64,000 bases of DNA, taken from positions 186,001 to 250,000 of the forward strand of contig NZ_SNWW01000003.1 in NCBI RefSeq assembly GCF_004362015.1, given 5' to 3'. The notes below the pieces were generated by a model, which made no database searches, had not been told where the DNA came from, and worked only from the letters and a program-made list of their open reading frames with translations. Both the position numbers and the translations under genes were made by a program. Shown here piece by piece: positions 42,619 through 54,500 of the stretch (position 1 is the first letter of the stretch; the number at the start of each line of letters is the position of its first letter). This DNA is from Flavobacterium chryseum. GTDB taxonomy: Bacteria > Bacteroidota > Bacteroidia > Flavobacteriales > Flavobacteriaceae.

Positions 42619-44622
42619 TTATAAGTAGGTAATTATAAATTCACTTCGTCTGTTTTTCATATGTTCCTGCTCACTGCATTTTACTCCATCAGCACATTTG
42701 TTTACCAGTTGTGTTTCGCCATATCCTTTTGCCGTTAATCGACTTTTATCAACTCCTTTTTGTACGAGCCAGTTTTTTGTTGATTCTGCTCTTTTATCAG
42801 ATAATATCATATTTTTTGAAGCAGTATCACGAGAATCTGTATGCGAACGAATATCTAATTTTATTGTTGGATATTGTTTTAACATTGCAACCAGTTTTAA
42901 TAATTGCGGTTCTGAGCTTTTTTTAATCGTTGCTTTACCTAAATCAAAAAAGTTCATTGGTAAATTAAGCAATTTGGCCAAATCTGTTCCTACTGCCAAT
43001 GGCTGAAGTTTTACAGATTTTAATGTTGCTACTTTTACCATTATAGTTTTTGCTACTATTGGTTTGGCTTTCTTTTCTATAGAGATGAGTAATGTTGTTT
43101 TTCCTGATAATTTTTTAATAGCTAGCGGAATTTCTTTTATATCATAATCTGTTTTTGATGTTTTTATGAAATATTTTTTACCACATTTTACATTTGGAAA
43201 AACATAATTTCCATTTTGATCTGAAAACACTTCTGTAGCGCTTAAACGACTTTCATCAAACAAAATTAAACTTACGTTTGGCAGCACTTCATTTGTTTCT
43301 GCATCTGTTATTGTTCCTGATAATTCCTGCTCGCAGATTAATTTACGGAATTCTGTAAATCGATAAACATCATCAAGTCCGTGGCCGTTATCTCTGTTAG
43401 AAGAGAAAAATCCGTTTCGGTTTTTACTATTGATAATAAAAGCAAAATCGTCTTGTTTACTATTTATTGGCTCACCAAGATTTTGAACTTCCTCAAAAGA
43501 ACCATCTTTATTTATTTTTGAAACATAAACATCGAGTCCGCCTAAACCCGGGCGGCCGTCGCTTGCGTAATAAAGCTCGTTATCATCTGATACATATGGA
43601 AAAGTTTCCCTGCCTTCGGTATTAATTTCGGGACCTAAATTTTCAGGTTTGCCAAAAGTTCCGTTTCCATTTACAGCTACTTTAAATAAATCTGACATAT
43701 CCAAAGTTCCGGGCATATCTGACGCAAAGTATAATGTTTTTTCGTCATTACTTAACGAAGGATGTGCAACACTGTATTCGTCACTGTTGAATGGAAGTTC
43801 CTCAACTTTATTCCATTTACCATCAATTAAAATTGCTCTGTATAGTTTTAAAAGTGTAATTCTATTTTCATTATGTCTCTTTTTACCATTTATAGAATTG
43901 TTTCTGGTAAAATACATTGTTTTCCCGTCTTTTGTAAAAACCGGTGTTGATTCATTAAAATTGATGATTAACTCGTTTCTATGAAAAAGAGCTGGATTTC
44001 CGATGCTTCCATCGGGCATTAACTCAACTGAATATAACGCCGAAATGGACTTATTGGTCCATTTAAAATTCTTCTTAATGATGCTGCCCGTATCTCTGGC
44101 CGATGTAAAAACTAATTTATTGTCGAGAATAGTGCTTCCGTAATCAGAATCTTTAGAATTGATTCCGGCATCGGCAATTTCAAATCGACCTGAATTTGAT
44201 TTAATATCTTCTAAATAGTTTCGGTATTTTTTGAATAAAATTGCTCTTTTATCTGAAGGTGATTTTTGACTGAATTTTTCTAAAACTTCATCTGATTTGT
44301 TATAATCTCCTGCTGATTTTAAACATTGGGAATATCTGAAAAAATACTCTGCCTGCTGATTTTCATTAAATAAAAACAAATCCTTGTAACATCTTAATGC
44401 TTCTGTAAATTCTCCGCTAAAATAATACGAGTTACCAAGTCTTTGCAAAACATGTTCGTCTTTGTAACCTTTGTTTATTACATTTTCGTATAATTTTATA
44501 GCATCTGCGTAAGCATAATCATCGTACTTTTTATCAGCACGTTTTATGTTTACGGTTTGCGCATTTGCATTTAGAAAAAAGCATATTAACAAAAAAGAAT
44601 AGGCTAAATTTTTAATTTTCAT
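42619..44622 (-). CDS. TPR / beta-propeller / OmpA-domain envelope protein (PorE-like)
   Basis: The 667-residue protein has an ordinary signal peptide (ending LNANAQ, residue 22). TPR-like helices lie at about 25-135, WD40-like PD40 propeller blades at about 150-420 (GKTMYFTRN, EKTLYFASD, DNELYYASDGRPGLGGLDVY), a carboxypeptidase-regulatory-like domain at about 430-515, and a C-terminal OmpA domain at about 545-665. The peptidoglycan-binding residues of OmpA are visible in RSHTDSRD and LSDKRAES. The domain order equals that of PorE, which ties the type IX machinery to peptidoglycan, but PorE is a lipoprotein and this protein has no lipobox. It lies 10 bp after the PorP/SprF gene. Confidence 0.88.
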   Translation of the reverse strand: MKIKNLAYSFLLICFFLNANAQTVNIKRADKKYDDYAYADAIKLYENVINKGYKDEHVLQRLGNSYYFSGEFTEALRCYKDLFLFNENQQAEYFFRYSQCLKSAGDYNKSDEVLEKFSQKSPSDKRAILFKKYRNYLEDIKSNSGRFEIADAGINSKDSDYGSTILDNKLVFTSARDTGSIIKKNFKWTNKSISALYSVELMPDGSIGNPALFHRNELIINFNESTPVFTKDGKTMYFTRNNSINGKKRHNENRITLLKLYRAILIDGKWNKVEELPFNSDEYSVAHPSLSNDEKTLYFASDMPGTLDMSDLFKVAVNGNGTFGKPENLGPEINTEGRETFPYVSDDNELYYASDGRPGLGGLDVYVSKINKDGSFEEVQNLGEPINSKQDDFAFIINSKNRNGFFSSNRDNGHGLDDVYRFTEFRKLICEQELSGTITDAETNEVLPNVSLILFDESRLSATEVFSDQNGNYVFPNVKCGKKYFIKTSKTDYDIKEIPLAIKKLSGKTTLLISIEKKAKPIVAKTIMVKVATLKSVKLQPLAVGTDLAKLLNLPMNFFDLGKATIKKSSEPQLLKLVAMLKQYPTIKLDIRSHTDSRDTASKNMILSDKRAESTKNWLVQKGVDKSRLTAKGYGETQLVNKCADGVKCSEQEHMKNRRSEFIITYL

Positions 44623-44632
44623 ATGTACTCTA

Positions 44633-45544
44633 TTAAAAGAATCTTGGAGATGTCATTTTATTATAATTATTGAAAAAATCGAAACGCAGGAAAATTTCAT
44701 GAGATCCTGAATTGTATCTTCTTAAATTAGTGGTTTCATGGTCGTAACCATACCCTATATATAATCCGTCAGTAACCTGAAATCCTGCCATTGCACTTAC
44801 TGATGCGCTCCAACGATACGCAAGACCAACAACAAATTTGTCGTTGAACATAAAATTACCCGAAAGATCAACTTGTAGCGGTGCACCTTCGACCACTTTT
44901 GTTAATAATGCCGGTTTGAATTTTATATATTCTAAACGATCTAAATTAAATACATAACCTGCCATAAAATAATAGTTGATTTTGTCTTTAAAGATCGCAA
45001 TATCATCATCGTTGTATCGGTTCGTTTCAATAAAATTAGGAACTGATAAGCCTACATAAGCTTTATCAGAATGCCAGTAAATACCTGCTCCAACATTTGG
45101 CGTAATTCTATTTGCTAAATTTTGAAATTGTGGATCATCCTGATCTTCAGGATTTAATTTATTTACATCCAGATTAAAAAGATTTGCTGTTCCTTTTATA
45201 CCGAAGGAAAGTTTAGATGCCTCAGAAACTGGAATGCTGTATGATAAATCCGCAGAAAGTGTGTTTTCGTTTGTTGGCCCAATTTTATCGTTTACCAAAG
45301 AAACTCCTAATCCTAATTTGCTATTATTGAAAGGTGTATTTACTGAAAAAGTACTCGTTTCCGGCGCTCCGTCAAGTCCAACCCATTGTGTACGATATAA
45401 TCCAAAAACACTTAATACGCCACGCGAACCTGCATAAGCCGGATTAATTTCGATTGTATTATACATGTATTGTGTAAATTGCGCGTCTTGCTGCGCAGAA
45501 CACACAATGGAAAAAAAGATAAAAACTAAAAGTAACTTTTTCAT
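44633..45544 (-). CDS. PorP/SprF family outer-membrane protein, partner of the adjacent adhesin
   Basis: The 303-residue protein has a signal peptide (ending near residue 17, before QQDAQF). It has the family hallmarks: FTQYMYNTIEINPAYAGSRG, then YRTQWVGLDGAPETSTFS and a barrel pattern ending in EIFLRFDFF. PorP/SprF proteins act with type IX substrates that carry type B C-terminal domains and probably anchor them at the surface. The giant gene directly upstream encodes such a substrate, so this is very likely its dedicated partner, as SprF is for SprB. It starts 47 bp after the adhesin stop codon, across a weak hairpin. Confidence 0.93.
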   Translation of the reverse strand: MKKLLLVFIFFSIVCSAQQDAQFTQYMYNTIEINPAYAGSRGVLSVFGLYRTQWVGLDGAPETSTFSVNTPFNNSKLGLGVSLVNDKIGPTNENTLSADLSYSIPVSEASKLSFGIKGTANLFNLDVNKLNPEDQDDPQFQNLANRITPNVGAGIYWHSDKAYVGLSVPNFIETNRYNDDDIAIFKDKINYYFMAGYVFNLDRLEYIKFKPALLTKVVEGAPLQVDLSGNFMFNDKFVVGLAYRWSASVSAMAGFQVTDGLYIGYGYDHETTNLRRYNSGSHEIFLRFDFFNNYNKMTSPRFF

Positions 45545-45559
45545 AATAAGTTTTAAAAT

Positions 45560-45579
45560 GGCTTAGTAAAAACTAAGCC
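45560..45579 (-). terminator. Weak hairpin between the adhesin and PorP/SprF genes
   Basis: A perfect 8-bp stem (45560-45567 with 45572-45579, 4-nt loop) is followed on the minus strand only by ATTTTAAAA, a poor T-run. It may lower expression of the downstream genes or protect the 3' end of a processed adhesin message rather than stop transcription fully. Confidence 0.5.
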
Positions 45580-45591
45580 GTTTATTTTTTT

Positions 45592-48500
45592 TTATTTATT
45601 GATATATAAATAGCCAGATTTTTCATGTTGGTTTGATTCGCTATCTCTGTATTTTAAAATATAGAAATAAGTTCCAACCGGCAGACCTTCTGATTTTTTC
45701 ATTGTTGTACGTCCTGCAGAAAAACCTGTAAAAGCTCTTTCATCATTATTGTAATGATCAACATCAAAAACTAAAACTCCCCAACGATTGTATATTTCAA
45801 CTGTATTATCTGGATAACATTCTAATCCCTGAATATAGAATCTTTCGTTTTTACCATCTCCGTTTGGAGAAATTGCGTTTTGAACAATAATCTGACAACC
45901 GTTTAGAGGTAAAACTGTAGGTTTGTCTTCTAAGTTATTGCCGTCATCTGATTTATCTTCTACCAGAATTCCTCTTTCACTACGTCCTTTTACAGTCGCC
46001 TGATTGCTTACACTTCCAAAATTAATATCACTTTGTTTTATAGTATATTTTGCTGTAAAAGTGTTTTCATCAGATTCGTTTACCTCTAAAGTAATTGCTT
46101 GTCCTGAAACTGCAACTCCTGGTAAAAGATCTATAATCGTAATTCCTTTTAATGGAACGTTTCCTGTATTGGTTATCTTAAACTTATAGGTAATTGTTTC
46201 TCCTGCATTGGCAAATCCGCTCGCATTTTCATCATTGAAAGTGGCCGTTTTGATAACCGCAATCGCCGGAACTTCAACAAAAACATTTAAAGTTGCACTA
46301 CTACAATTTGATGAATTTGCTTTCGAACAAATTTGATAATTTAATGTATACTGTCCGCCCGGTGTATTTGGTTTCACATTAACTGTTCCGTCTGAATTAA
46401 ATTCAAAATAAGGACTAGTTGGTGCATTTGTAAGTACAACATCTGATGCATTAACTGGTAATCCGTTTAATGTATCGTTATCCAGTACATTGATAAATTC
46501 TAATGCGCCATTGATTCCGTCAACCGCTATTTCGCCATCATTATTCGCTACAATAGGTATCATTGGATCTACTGGAATAACTGAATTCAATACTTTTACA
46601 TTTACAACAGCCTGACTGCAATTAGATAAATGCAACGCATCGCAGATTTGGTAAGTAAGTTGATAATCTCCTGATACTGTTCCAGGTTTTACATCAACAG
46701 ATCCATCTGCATTTAAAATTAAATTAGCATTTGGAATGACTGTGCTTAAAACTACATCAGCAGGATTAATTGGCAAGCCGTTTAATTTATCATTATCAAA
46801 TACATTTATCGATGTACTTGTTCCTTTAGTTGCATCTATTGGTCCTGCTGCATCATCATTTGCTTTAATTGCAAAAGTTGGTCTTGCATTACATTGCGGA
46901 GTTGCTGCCGGATAATTTACCGGAATACTAACTGATGTGTTTAATGAAAATTCCATTGTAACTTCTGGTTTTGTATTTTCAAATCCGTCTGCACCCTCTG
47001 TCCATTGTCCGTTTGCTAATACCCAACCTGGCCAATCTACACCATTTCCGTCATTATCAATAATTGCACCTGGCCATAAAATATTTCCGCTTAATGGTAA
47101 ACCTGTTTCAGTTGCTACTACATTATTGTTACTGTCAATCCATTTAATTGTTAATAAAGTAGTTGGAGTAAAATTATCTGGCACAACATTATAAGTTACG
47201 TAAGGAACATTATTAGAACAAAAACTACTTGCTGTTACCGTCATCGTTGCTTCATCTACTGTTACTTCGATAGTTGCTGTACTGCAATTTGTTGGGTTCA
47301 GTTTCTCACATATTTGATAAACTAATTCATAAGTTCCTCTTGGTGCGTTTGCTCCTACTGTTACGGTTCCGTCAGGGTTTAATGTTAAAACTTCTTTTGG
47401 ATCTGCCGTTACTATTGAAAGGTTCAAATCTGTTGCTACAACTGGCAACCCGTTATTTGTGTCGTTATCAAACACATTTACAACTGTTTGAGGTTGGTTT
47501 ATTCCAACAACCGAAGGAACCGTATCTGGATTCGCTTGTAAAACTCCTGCCGTTACCGTTACTTTTATAGTAGCCGAACTACAATTCGTTGGATTTAATT
47601 TTTCACAAATTTGGTATGTCAGTTCGTATGTTCCAGCAGGTGCGTTTGCTCCAACTGTTACGGTTCCGTCAGGATTTAATGTTAAAACTCCTTTTGGATC
47701 TGCCGTTACTATTGAAAGATTTAAATCTGTTGATACAACTGGTAAACTATTGTTTGTGTCGTTATCAAATACATTTACAACTGTTTGAGGTTGGTTTGTT
47801 GCCACAACTGAAGGAACTGTATCAGGATTCGCTTGTAAATTTCCTCCTGAAACAACAATTGTACTTTTCGCCGAATCACAATTTGTTGGATTTGTAATTT
47901 CGCAGATGCTGTATTCTACTTCGTAATTTCCTGACGGAGTATTTGGTGCAACTGTTACTGTTCCGTCTGCATTTAAAGTTAATCCTGTTGGAACTGTGAT
48001 TGGAGTTAATTGAACTTGTCCAGCACTTGTTCCGATCACAACTGGATTTCCGTTTAATGTATCATTAGCAACTAATGTTGCTGTTGTTCCTCCAACATTT
48101 CCGTTGATAAGAGTCGTTGTAATTTCTGTTACAGCATCGATTCCCGGAGCAGTTACCGTTATTTTTATAGTAGCCGAACTACAATTCGTTGGATTTAATT
48201 TTTCACAAATTTGATATGTCAGTTCGTATGTTCCAGCAGGTGCGTTTGCTCCTACTGTTACGGTTCCGTCAGGGTTTAATGTTAAAACTCCTTTTGGATC
48301 TGCCGTTACTATTGAAAGATTTAAATCTGTTGATACAACTGGTAGCCCGTTGTTTGTGTCGTTATCAAAAACATTTACAACCGTTTGTGGCTGGTTTGTT
48401 GCTACAACTGAAGGAATTACATCTGCATTTGCCTGTAAATTTCCTCCTGAAACAACAATTGTACTTTTCGCTGAATCACAATTTGTTGGATTTGTAATTT

Positions 48501-51500
48501 CGCAGATGCTGTATTCTACTTCGTAATTTCCTGACGGAGTATTTGGTGCAACTGTTACTGTTCCGTCTGCATTTAAAGTTAATCCTGTTGGAACCGTGAT
48601 TGGAGTTAATTTAACCTGACCGTTTTGAGTTCCGATTACAACTGGGTTTCCGTTTAAGGTATCATTAGCAACTAATGTTGCTGTTGTTCCTCCAACATTT
48701 CCGTTGATAAGAGTCGTTGTAGTTTCTGCTACAGCATCGATTCCCGGAGCGGTTACCGTTATTTTTATAGTAGCCGAACTGCAATTCGTTGGATTTAATT
48801 TTTCGTAAATTTGGTATGTCAGTTCGTATGTTCCAGCTGGCGCGTTTGCTCCTATTGTTACGGTTCCGTCAGGGCTTAATGTTAAAACTCCTTTTGGATC
48901 TGCTGTTACTATTGAAAGGTTCAAATCTGTTGCTACAACTGGTAAACTATTGTTTGTGTCGTTATTAAGAACGTTGATAACCGTTTGAGGCTGGTTTGTT
49001 ACCACAACTGAAGGAATTACATCGGCATTTGCCTGTAAATTTCCTGCTGAAACTACAATCGTACTTTTCGCCGAATCACAATTCGTTGGATTTGTAATTT
49101 CACAAATGCTGTATTCTACTTCGTAATTTCCTGCCGGTGTATTTGGCGCAACTGTTACTGTTCCGTCTGCGTTTAAAGTTAATCCTGTTGGAACTGCGAT
49201 TGGAGTCAATTTAACTTGTCCTGCACTTGTTCCTATTACAACCGGATTTCCGTTTAAAGTATCATTGGCAACTAATGTTGCTGTTGTTCCTCCAACATTT
49301 CCGTTGATAAGAGTCGTTGTAGTTTCTGCTACAGCATCGATTCCCGGAGCGGTTACCGTTATTTTTATAGTAGCCGAACTGCAATTCGTTGGATTTAATT
49401 TTTCGCAAATTTGGTATGTCAGTTCGTATGTTCCAGCTGGCGCGTTTGCTCCTATTGTTACGGTTCCGTCAGGATTTAATGTTAAAACTCCTTTTGGATC
49501 TGCCGTTACTATTGAAAGATTCAAATCTGTTGCTACAACTGGCAAACTATTGTTTGTATCGTTATCAAATACATTTACCACCGTTTGTGGCTGGTTTGTT
49601 GCCACAACTGAAGGAATTACATCAGCATTTGCCTGTAAATTTCCTGCTGAAACAACAATCGTACTTTTCGCTGAATCGCAGTTTGTTGGATTTGTAATTT
49701 CACAAATGCTGTATTCTACTTCGTAATTTCCTGCTGCTGTGTTTGGTGCAACTGTTACTGTTCCGTCTGCATTTAATGTTAATCCTGTTGGAACTGTGAT
49801 TGGAGTCAATTTAACTTGTCCAGCACTTGTTCCAATGACAACCGGGTTTCCATTCAAAGTATCATTGGCAACTAATGTTGCTGTTGTGTCTCCTGTGTTT
49901 CCGTTGATTGAAGTTGTTGTTTCTGAAACTGCATCGATTCCCGGAGTAATTACCGTTATTTTTATGGTAGCCGAACTACAATTTGTTGGATTTAATTTTT
50001 CGCAAATTTGGTATGTCAGTTCGTATGCTCCAGCAGGTGCGTTTGCTACAACTGTTACAGTTCCGTCAGGGTTTAATGTTAAAACTCCTTTTGGATCTGC
50101 CGTTACTATTGAAAGATTTAAATCTGTTGCTACAACTGGCAAACTATTGTTTGTATCGTTATCAAATACATTTACAACCGTTTGTGGCTGGTTTGTTGCC
50201 ACAACTGAAGGAATTACATCCGCATTTGCCTGTAAATTTCCTGCTGAAACAACAATCGTACTTTTCGCTGAATCACAATTCGTTGGATTTGTAATTTCGC
50301 AGATGCTGTATTCTACTTCGTAATTTCCTTTTGGTGTGTTCGGTGCAACTGTTACTGTTCCGTCTGCATTTAATATTAATCCTGTTGGAACCGTGATTGG
50401 AGTCAATTTAATTTGTCCAGCACTTGTTCCGATGACAACCGGGCTTCCGTTTAAAGTATCATTGGCAACTAATGTTGCTGTTGTTCCGCCTGTATTTCCG
50501 TTAATTGAAGTTGTTGTTTCTGTAACCGCATCGATTACGGCCTGTCCAACAACTATTGTGCTTTTAACAGCGTCACAGTTTGTTGGATTTGTAATTTCAC
50601 AAATGCTGTATTCAACTTCATAATTTCCTGCCGGTGTGTTCGAAGCAATTGTTACTGTTCCGTCTGCGTTTAATGTTAATCCTGTTGGAACTGTGATTGG
50701 AGTCAATTTAACCTGACCGTTTTGAGTTCCGATTACAACCGGCTTTCCGTTTAAAGTATCGTTAGCAACTAATGTTGCAGTTGTTCCGCCTGTAGTTCCG
50801 TTGATTGAAGTTGTCGTTTCTGTAACCGCATCGATTACGGCTTGTCCAACAACTATTGTGCTTTTTGTTGTATCACAATTCGTTGGGTTTGTAATTTCGC
50901 AGATGCTGTATTCTACTTCGTAATTTCCTGCCGGTGTGTTCGGTGCAACTGTTACTGTTCCGTCTGCGTTTAATGTTAATCCTGTTGGAACCGTGATTGG
51001 AGTCAATTTAATTTGTCCAGCACTTGTTCCGATGACAACCGGGCTTCCGTTTAAAGTATCATTGGCAACTAATGTTGCTGTTGTTCCGCCTGTATTTCCG
51101 TTAATTGAAGTTGTTGTTTCTGTAACCGCATCGATTACGGCCTGTCCAACAACTATTGTGCTTTTAACAGCGTCACAGTTTGTTGGATTTGTAATTTCAC
51201 AAATGCTATATTCAACTTCGTAATTTCCTGCCGGAGTATTTGGTGCAATTGTTACTGTCCCGTCTGCATTTAAAGTTAATCCCGTTGGAACTGTGATTGC
51301 AGTCAATTTAACTTGTCCTGCACTTATTCCGATTACAACTGGGTTTCCATTTAAAGTATCATTAGCAACTACTGTTGCTGTTGTTCCGCCTGTAGTTCCG
51401 TTGATTGAAGTTGTAGTTTCTGTTACAGCATCGATTACCGCTTGTCCAACGACAATGATACTTTTTGTTGTATCACAATTCGTTGGATTTGTAATTTCGC

Positions 51501-54500
51501 AGATGCTGTATTCAACTTCGTAATTTCCTGCAGGTGTATTTGGCGCAATTGTTACTGTTCCGTCTGCATTTAAAGTTAATCCTGTTGGAACCTTGATTGG
51601 AGTCAATTTAACTTGTCCATTTTGAGTTCCAATTACAACCGGATTTCCATTCAAAGTATCGTTAGCAACTAATGTTACTGTTATTCCACCTGTATTTCCG
51701 TTGATTGAAGTTATCGTTTCTGTAACCGCATCGATTACCGCTTGTCCAACAACTATTGTGCTTTTTGTTGTATCACAATTCGTTGGGTTTGTAATTTCGC
51801 AGATGCTGTATTCTACCTCGTAATTTCCTTTTGGTGTATTTGGTGCAACCGTTATGGTTCCGTCTGCATTTAATGTTAATCCTGTTGGAACTATGATTGC
51901 AGTCAATTTAACTTGACCTGCACTTGTTCCAATTACAACCGGATTTCCGTTTAATGTATCATTGGCAACTACTGTTGCAGTTGTTCCGCCTGTAGTTCCG
52001 TTAATTGAAGTTGTCGTTTCAGTAACCGCATCGATTACCGCTTGTCCAACAACTATTGTGCTTTTTGTTGTATCACAATTCGTTGGGTTTGTAATTTCGC
52101 AAATGCTGTATTCAACTTCGTAATTTCCTGCCGGTGTATTTGGCGCAACTGTTACTGATCCGTCTGCGTTTAAAGTTAATCCTGTTGGAACCGTGATTGG
52201 AGTCAATTTAACCTGACCGTTTTGAGTTCCAATGACAACCGGGTTTCCATTCAAAGTATCATTGGCAACTACTGTTGCTGTTGTTCCGCCTGTATTTCCG
52301 TTGATTGAAGTTGTTGTTTCTGTAACCGCATCAATTACCGCTTGTCCAACAACAATAATACTTTTTGTTGTATCACAATTCGTTGGGTTTGTAATTTCGC
52401 AGATACTGTATTCTACTTCGTAATTTCCTGCTGCTGTGTTTGGTGCAACTGTTACCGTTCCGTCTGCATTTAAAGTTAATCCCGTTGGAACTGTGATTGC
52501 AGTCAATTTAACCTGACCGTTTTGAGTTCCAATGACAACTGGATTTCCGTTTAAAGTATCATTAACAACTACTGTTGCTGTTGTTCCGCCTGTAGTTCCG
52601 TTGATTGAAGTTGTTGATTCTGAAACTGCATCGATTATCGCTTGTCCAACAACAACGATACTTTTTGTTGTATCACAATTCGTTGGGTTTGTAATTTCAC
52701 AAATGCTGTATTCAACTTCGTAATTTCCTTTTGGTGTGTTCGGTGCAACTGTTATTGTTCCGTCTGCATTTAAAGTTAATCCTGCTGGAACTGCGATTGG
52801 AGTCAATTTAACTTGTCCATTTTGAGTTCCGATTACAACCGGGTTTCCGTTTAAAGTATCATTAGCAACTACTGTTGCTGTTGTTCCGCCTGTAGTTCCG
52901 TTGATTGAAGTTGTCGTTTCAGTAATTGCATCAATTATTGGTGCAACTACAGTTATTTTTACAGAAGCTGTACTACAATTTGTTGGATTTAATTTTTCAC
53001 AGATTGTATAATCAAAAGTATAATTTCCTGCTGAAGTTAATGGATTAACAGTAACTGTTCCTGTAGTTGTGTTAAAATTTAAAGCAGAAGGTAAAGCAGT
53101 TGCTAAAGTAATAGTAATATCATTTCCAATTACATTAGTACAATTCAAAAGATCATTATCTAACACATTTGAAACTGCAGTTCCGCCTGAGTATCCATTA
53201 AAGTTAGTGACAATGTCATCATTTGCTTTTATTGGGCCAACTACTTTTACCGCTTGCGTACAAGTTTGTGTATTTCCTGAATTATCGGTTACCGTCCAGA
53301 TTACTGTGGTTGTTCCGATAGGGAAAGTTGTTGGTGCATTATTAGTTACCGAAGCAACTCCACAATTATCTGCCGTAGTTGGAGTTCCCAAAACAACGCC
53401 TGAAGCTGTACATGAATTTGCATCAACTACTTGTGTTACATTCGAAGGGCAAGTAATTGTTGGTTTTTGAGTATCTGTAATGGTTACCGTTTGCGTACAA
53501 GTTTGTGTATTTCCTGAGTTATCAGTTACTGTCCAGGTTACTGTTGTTATTCCGATAGGGAAAGTTGTAGGTGCATTATTAGTTACCGAAGCAACTCCAC
53601 AATTATCTGCCGTTGTCGGAGTTCCCAAAACAACGCCTGAAGCTGTACATGAATTTGCATCGGCTGCTTGTGTTATATTCGAAGGGCAAGTGATTGTTGG
53701 TTTTTGAGTATCTGTAACGGTTACCGTTTGCGTACAAGTTTGTGTATTTCCTGAATTATCAGTTACCGTCCAAGTTACTATGGTTGTCCCAATAGGAAAA
53801 GTTGATGGTGCATTATTAGTTACCGAAGCAACTCCGCAATTGTCTGCCGTTGTTGGAGTTCCCAAAACAACCCCAGAAGCTGTACATGAATTTGCATCGG
53901 CTGCTTTTGTTACATTAGAAGGACAAGTGATGGTTGGTTTTTGAGTATCTGTGATTGTTACCGCTTGCGTACAAGTTTGTGTATTTCCTGAATTATCGGT
54001 AACTGTCCACGTTACTGTGGTTGTTCCTATAGGGAAAGTTGTTGGCGCATTATTAGTCACCGAAGCAACTCCACAATTATCTGCCGTTGTCGGAGTTCCC
54101 AAAACAACGCCTGAAGCTGTACATGAATTTGCATCGGCTGCTTTTGTTACATTCGAAGGACAAGTAATTGTTGGTTTTTGAGTATCTGTAACGGTTACTG
54201 TTTGCGTACAAGTTTGTGTATTTCCTGAGTTATCAGTCACTGTCCAAGTTACTGTTGTTGTTCCGATAGGGAAAGTTGTCGGTGCATTATTAGTTACCGA
54301 AGCAACTCCACAATTGTCTGCCGTAGTTGAAGTTCCCAAAACAACCCCAGAAGCTGTACATGAATTTGCATCGGCTGCTTTTGAAACATTTGCAGGACAA
54401 GTAATAGTTGGTTTTTGAGTGTCACTAACTTTAACAGTTGAAGCTGCCGAAGTATTTTCACAAGTGGTCGCTGTGTTTGTAACTTTAACTTTATAATCTC

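Noticed and set aside
49265..51523. Long plus-strand ORFs (up to about 190 codons) opposite the adhesin repeats
   Set aside because: They recur with the same 300-bp period in each repeat unit and encode similar low-quality sequences, so they are antisense shadows kept open by repetition.
47256..54420. Regularly spaced repeats that might suggest a CRISPR array or satellite DNA
   Set aside because: The periods (237 and 300 bp) are multiples of three and stay in one open frame encoding Ig-like and HYR domains; there are no short repeats with unique spacers.
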